A DNA stretch of 8,760 nt, from positions 1 to 8,760 of the forward strand of contig JAEZRD010000015.1 in the NCBI GenBank assembly GCA_023440975.1. The letters run 5' to 3'. The position numbers and the translations under genes are program-made. Source of the stretch: Methanobacteriota archaeon. GTDB taxonomy: Archaea; Methanobacteriota; Methanobacteria; Methanobacteriales; Methanobacteriaceae. Positions within the stretch are counted from its first letter, which is position 1, and every line of letters begins with the position of its first letter. Positions 5,879-8,760 of this stretch are shown piece after piece. The notes below the pieces were generated by a model. It ran no database searches, was not told where the DNA came from, and saw only the letters and a list, made by a program, of their open reading frames with translations.

Positions 5879-5977
5879 TTAGATAATCCTATAAAATTTA
5901 TTTAATAAAACAACAACAATTACTATAATTATTAAAAGTAAGATTTGTTCTAAGCGATGTTTTGTATTATCTTCCAT
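5879..5977 (-). CDS. 32-residue single-span membrane microprotein
   Basis: This frame is short but has strong initiation signals. GGAGGG (5984-5989) lies 6 nt before the ATG at 5977, one of the best ribosome binding sites in the window, and a TATA-like AATATATAAT (6011-6020, minus) sits about 25 nt before the expected transcript start. The product begins with a charged stretch (MEDNTKHRLEQ) and continues with about 14 strongly hydrophobic residues, ILLLIIIVIVVVLL, ending NKFYRII. That is a short single transmembrane helix with a basic end. No family is recognised. It is divergent from the flavoprotein gene with about 140 bp between, and directly follows the MITE-like element in map order. It could be a membrane-complex accessory peptide, but this is a guess. 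The initiation signals, not homology, support the call. Confidence 0.6.
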   Translation of the reverse strand: MEDNTKHRLEQILLLIIIVIVVVLLNKFYRII

Positions 5978-6010
5978 TTTGTGCCCTCCATATTTTAGTT
6001 TTTTTTTATT

Positions 6011-6020
6011 ATTATATATT
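6011..6020 (-). promoter_or_regulatory. TATA box of the microprotein gene
   Basis: The minus strand reads AATATATAAT, about 25 bp upstream of a predicted start near 5991, which leaves a 14-nt leader made almost entirely of the GGAGGG ribosome binding site and spacer. Confidence 0.45.
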
Positions 6021-6041
6021 TTTTGGTCTTTTGTTTTAATG

Positions 6042-6050
6042 TTTATATAT
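6042..6050 (+). promoter_or_regulatory. TATA box of the flavoprotein gene
   Basis: TTTATATAT is a near-consensus methanogen box A. A transcript start about 25 nt downstream falls near 6070-6073, leaving about 50 nt of leader before the ATG at 6121. Confidence 0.6.
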
Positions 6051-6065
6051 GATGAACAATAAAAT

Positions 6066-6088
6066 AATAGTTGTTTATGTAAACTATT
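6066..6088. promoter_or_regulatory. Nested palindromes at the flavoprotein transcription start
   Basis: AATAGTT (6066-6072) and AACTATT (6082-6088) are inverted repeats. Between and overlapping them lies GTTTA, TG, TAAAC (6073-6084), itself a palindrome. The site covers the expected transcription start downstream of the TATA box, the usual position of an archaeal repressor operator. Redox control would suit the gene but is inference. Confidence 0.45.
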
Positions 6089-6120
6089 TACTTACACAAC
6101 AATAAAAGGTGGAGAAAAAT

Positions 6121-6669
6121 ATGAGCAAAAAAATAATAATATTCAATGGAAGCCCAAGAAAAAATGGGAACACAGAAACAATGGCAAATGCATTTATGGA
6201 AGAAGCAGAAAACAATGGACACATAGTAACAAAATGTGACATAGCAAGAATGAACTTTAAAGGGTGCAACGCATGTGATAAATGCTTCACAAAAGACAAC
6301 AAACCCTGCATACAAGATGATGATTTTAACAGTCTAGTACCAGTAATCTATGATTCAGATGTACTAATATTCAGCTTCCCATTATACTGGTTTTCAACTC
6401 CAGCACAATTAAAACTATTAATTGACAAATTCCATGCATTAGCATTTAAAGAAGGAATGGCAAATAAAGAATATGGAATAATAAGTGCATGTGCAAAACC
6501 AACAACAGAATTTTTCCAAGGAGTACAATACCAATTAAAACAAACATCAACACTATTTGATAATTGGACAAAACTTGGAGAAGTCCTCATCCCTGGAGTA
6601 GTAGCAGTTGGAGATATAAACAATACTAATGGTGTAGAAAAAGCTAGAGAATTAGCTAAAAAATTATAA
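6121..6669 (+). CDS. Flavodoxin-fold NAD(P)H:FMN reductase / iron-sulfur flavoprotein-like
   Basis: The 182-residue protein has the FMN-binding loop of the NADPH-dependent FMN reductase fold at its start (IIIFNGSPRKNGNTETM, residues 5-21). A cysteine cluster follows, C49, C52, C55 and C63, spaced CX2CX2CX7C. This fits the compact motif that holds the 4Fe-4S cluster of methanogen iron-sulfur flavoproteins (ISF), which pass electrons to O2, H2O2 or other acceptors in oxidative-stress defence. The next landmark, FSFPLYWFSTPAQLKLLIDKF (about 84-104), is the usual second flavin/dimer segment. It is cytoplasmic. The start is ATG 6121, because AGGTGGAGA (6107-6115) is the ribosome binding site; an in-frame GTG at 6109 lies inside that site. 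A TATA box and operator-like palindrome precede it. Similar Cys patterns exist in family members without a proven cluster, so ISF activity is not certain; the family is. Confidence 0.86.
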   Translation: MSKKIIIFNGSPRKNGNTETMANAFMEEAENNGHIVTKCDIARMNFKGCNACDKCFTKDNKPCIQDDDFNSLVPVIYDSDVLIFSFPLYWFSTPAQLKLLIDKFHALAFKEGMANKEYGIISACAKPTTEFFQGVQYQLKQTSTLFDNWTKLGEVLIPGVVAVGDINNTNGVEKARELAKKL

Positions 6670-6688
6670 AATTATACATTTTATTAAT

Positions 6689-6752
6689 TAAAAATAAAAA
6701 AAAGAAAGGGGAAAAATTGAATATTTTTATTATTAAAAATTTAAAAATATTC
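6689..6752 (-). terminator. Hairpin plus U-tract terminator of the adhesin-esterase gene
   Basis: GAATATTTTT (6719-6728) and AAAAATATTC (6743-6752) form a 10-bp stem with a 14-nt loop, about 20 nt beyond the stop of the surface-protein gene. In the minus-strand RNA it is followed after a C-rich spacer by a long U-rich run (6689-6705). The same stem could also end the convergent flavoprotein transcript. Confidence 0.55.
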
Positions 6753-6771
6753 CTTAAAATCCCTAAAATAT

Positions 6772-8760
6772 TTAACTATTTAAACAAGTATTAACCCAAT
6801 TAATAAAGTTAGTTGTACTGCTTCCTGTTCTTTCAGCTTGAGTATGACCTTGAGCCCAAACTGTTGTGAAATCCACACTTTTAACACTACTACATTGTTC
6901 TAATGCTAAAGCAAGATTAGTTTCAACTGTTAAAGCAGTATCTCCTTGATCAATACCAGTATTTATTCTCCAATATTTAGCAACATTACTAGTTCCAGCA
7001 CCAGCATAATAATCACATAAATAGTACATTGGATTATACATATTTGCACGATAAGCTATTGTATTATTAAGGATATCTAAAGCTTTTAAATCACTTGTAT
7101 AAGCTGTAGCATATGAACTACTATAATCACTATATGTTGCATATTTAGCTGAATTATTAACTAATAATTGTGCCATTATTGCATCGAAGTGTAATGAATC
7201 TGAAGTACTGTTACCAAATACATCATTTTCAGCTGCAGAACGACTTAAACTATCAAATGCTCCTACAGATTTAGAAGCAGATTTACAATGATTAACGAAT
7301 GCTTCAATACTAGAAATAGTAGCAGTATTGGTGGTGCTATTATAAATAACCCATGTTTCATCACTATTTAAACTGTTAATATATGCTTGTGCAGTACCAT
7401 AAGATGTAGAAGAGAATGTAGTGTCACTTAAATAATTATTTAATGATTCTTCAATAACTGATAATAAGTAATCATAATAAGTACCACTAGCATATATTCC
7501 ATTACTAGTTGCATTTAAACTTAAAACAGTACCATTAACACTCTTTAAACCTAATTGATTAAGGTATAAAGCGTATTGTGTAGCTAAATCATCAGATAAA
7601 GCACTAGTCCAAGTACTATTAACTCTTGTACCAGTTGTTGCATATTGTCCCATATTCCATTCATATGCTTCATCAGCATAATCAAGACTAGTTATTGGAC
7701 ACCAGCACATTGAACCACAAACACTATTACTAATATTATTTCCATTCTTATCAACCATAGCAGCTCCAATAGATTCTAAATATGGAGTGTATAAACTACT
7801 ATCTCCTGTAGCACCCATTAAAGCACTTTGAGCTCCTCCACCAGACATACCAAATGTGAAAATTCTTTCAGTATCACCTGGAATGGTGTCATTATTAAAT
7901 TTTAAATAAGTTACTGCAGCTTTTAAATCTGTAACTCCCCATGGAGCTCCACCAGTATAATTATCACCATTACTTCTACCTCTACAACCTGCAAAAACAT
8001 AAACAAAACCAGCACTAGTGTAAGATTTAACTTCACTACTACTATATGATGTTGGAGCAGCTTGTGCAGAATATCCTGGAGTGTTAATTGGCATTACTAT
8101 AGGAGCAGTTTTTACAGTATAATTACCTACTTTACTTGCAGTGTTTAATGTACATGTGTAAGTTCCATCAGAATTTTTAGTTCCAGTCATATAAGATCCG
8201 GGAACATAAATTCCAAGAGATTCATAAGTAGTTGTTTCAGGATCCACACAGTAAACAATACCTAATTGGTAATAAATATTATTTGTTGAATCATATTTCC
8301 ATTTACTCATATTTAAAGATAATTTACTAGTTAATAAACTAACATTATATGAATCATTTCCAAAAGTAGTATTAGAAGTACCATTACTAGTTACTACTAT
8401 TGTTGTTGATGCAGAACTACTTGAATAATTATTATTTCCACCATAACTTGCCATGACAGTATATGATCCAACTCCAAGATTGATTTGTAGTTGTGCATTT
8501 CCATATGTGTCGGTTGTGACCCAATAAACTTTGCTTGCACCACTACTAAGTCTTGTTAAGTTTAATGCTACATGTTGACCAACTAATAAATTACCATTAA
8601 CATCCTTTAAAGTAGCAGTGAAGTTTTCACCAGCACCATAAACCTCAGTAAATGGTTGTACAAGTAATATAGTTGCAGTTGTATTAGTTGTTGCATTATA
8701 CACTATAATTGTGTTAAAACAACTACTAGATGTATAATTTAATGAATCATTTCCAGAATA
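6772..8760 (-). CDS. Adhesin-like surface protein with C-terminal tannase-like esterase (5' end outside window)
   Basis: The frame is open to the right edge, so only the last 663 residues are visible; the GTG at 8701-8703 is internal, not a start. The first codons end one Ig-like repeat (YSGNDSLNYTSSS). A complete Ig-like repeat follows (about 8673-8389): GENFTATLKDVNGNLLVGQ, then TTDTYGNAQLQINLGVGSYT, then ASYGGNNNYSSSS. This is the repeat type of methanogen adhesin-like proteins. From about 8331 to the end lies an alpha/beta hydrolase resembling bacterial tannase/feruloyl-esterase-like enzymes: ESLGIYVPGSYM, APIVMPINTPGYSAQAAPTS, AGCRGRS, WGVTDLKAAVTYLKFN, IPGDTERIFTFGMSGGGAQS, MCWCPITSLDYADEAYEW. 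The nucleophile is Ser at 7843-7845 (GMSGGG). Acid candidates are Asp at 6940-6942 and 6949-6951 (GIDQGDTAL), and the base is His at 6844-6846 (AQGHTQ). Many N-x-S/T sequons fit an extracellular glycoprotein. The esterase reaches the C-terminus, so any anchor must be N-terminal. Likely substrate: aromatic or simple carboxylic esters; not determinable here. Confidence 0.85.
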   Translation of the reverse strand, partial: YSGNDSLNYTSSSCFNTIIVYNATTNTTATILLVQPFTEVYGAGENFTATLKDVNGNLLVGQHVALNLTRLSSGASKVYWVTTDTYGNAQLQINLGVGSYTVMASYGGNNNYSSSSASTTIVVTSNGTSNTTFGNDSYNVSLLTSKLSLNMSKWKYDSTNNIYYQLGIVYCVDPETTTYESLGIYVPGSYMTGTKNSDGTYTCTLNTASKVGNYTVKTAPIVMPINTPGYSAQAAPTSYSSSEVKSYTSAGFVYVFAGCRGRSNGDNYTGGAPWGVTDLKAAVTYLKFNNDTIPGDTERIFTFGMSGGGAQSALMGATGDSSLYTPYLESIGAAMVDKNGNNISNSVCGSMCWCPITSLDYADEAYEWNMGQYATTGTRVNSTWTSALSDDLATQYALYLNQLGLKSVNGTVLSLNATSNGIYASGTYYDYLLSVIEESLNNYLSDTTFSSTSYGTAQAYINSLNSDETWVIYNSTTNTATISSIEAFVNHCKSASKSVGAFDSLSRSAAENDVFGNSTSDSLHFDAIMAQLLVNNSAKYATYSDYSSSYATAYTSDLKALDILNNTIAYRANMYNPMYYLCDYYAGAGTSNVAKYWRINTGIDQGDTALTVETNLALALEQCSSVKSVDFTTVWAQGHTQAERTGSSTTNFINWVNTCLNS

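Noticed and set aside
6109..6120. GTG at 6109 as start of the flavoprotein
   Set aside because: It falls inside the AGGTGGAGA ribosome binding site for the ATG at 6121, and the flavin loop normally begins a few residues after the start, as it does from 6121.
6084..6623. Minus-strand open frames opposite the flavoprotein gene
   Set aside because: The Cys- and Phe-rich translations are what the complement of the flavoprotein gene would give; no initiation signals support them.
8701..8703. GTG as start of the adhesin-esterase gene
   Set aside because: The frame is open for 19 further codons to the window edge, and those codons encode the end of another Ig-like repeat, so the gene starts outside.

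Overview
The window is very AT-rich archaeal DNA. MtrH (a subunit of the methyl-H4MPT:coenzyme M methyltransferase), TATA-like boxes with T-tract terminators, a DUF4013 membrane protein and an Ig-repeat adhesin-like protein together point to a Methanobacteriaceae methanogen. A Methanosphaera-like host is the best guess, with Methanobrevibacter as the alternative. This assignment rests on recognised families and composition, not on a database search.

Layout: (1) 1-291 is the 3' part of a short plus-strand gene and a terminator shared with the next, convergent unit. (2) 290-1542 (minus) is a stand-alone mtrH followed 11 nt later by an AbrB-like gene. (3) 1543-2150 is about 600 bp of non-coding DNA rich in palindromes, between mtrH and a divergent winged-helix regulator gene. 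(4) 2548-3330 holds a YbjQ/UPF0145 gene and a small unknown gene, transcribed divergently. (5) 3486-5338 (minus) is a DUF4013 membrane protein followed by a TehA/SLAC1-type transporter. (6) 5493-5861 is a compact element with perfect 21-bp terminal inverted repeats, a MITE-like or IS-derived remnant. (7) 5879-5977 (minus) is a 32-residue single-span membrane microprotein gene with a strong ribosome binding site, divergent from (8) a flavodoxin-fold NAD(P)H:FMN reductase/iron-sulfur flavoprotein-like gene at 6121-6669. (9) 6772-8760 (minus) is the C-terminal part of a large surface protein in which adhesin-type Ig-like repeats are joined to a complete tannase-like serine esterase domain with Ser, Asp and His in place.

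The most interesting item is this adhesin-esterase fusion. A surface-displayed esterase on a methanogen could act on methyl or aromatic esters in the gut. If the host is Methanosphaera, which reduces methanol with H2, methanol released from methyl esters would be a direct substrate; that link is inference. Second are the solitary mtrH with its coupled AbrB gene and palindrome-rich upstream region, the MITE-like element, and the overlooked microprotein gene.
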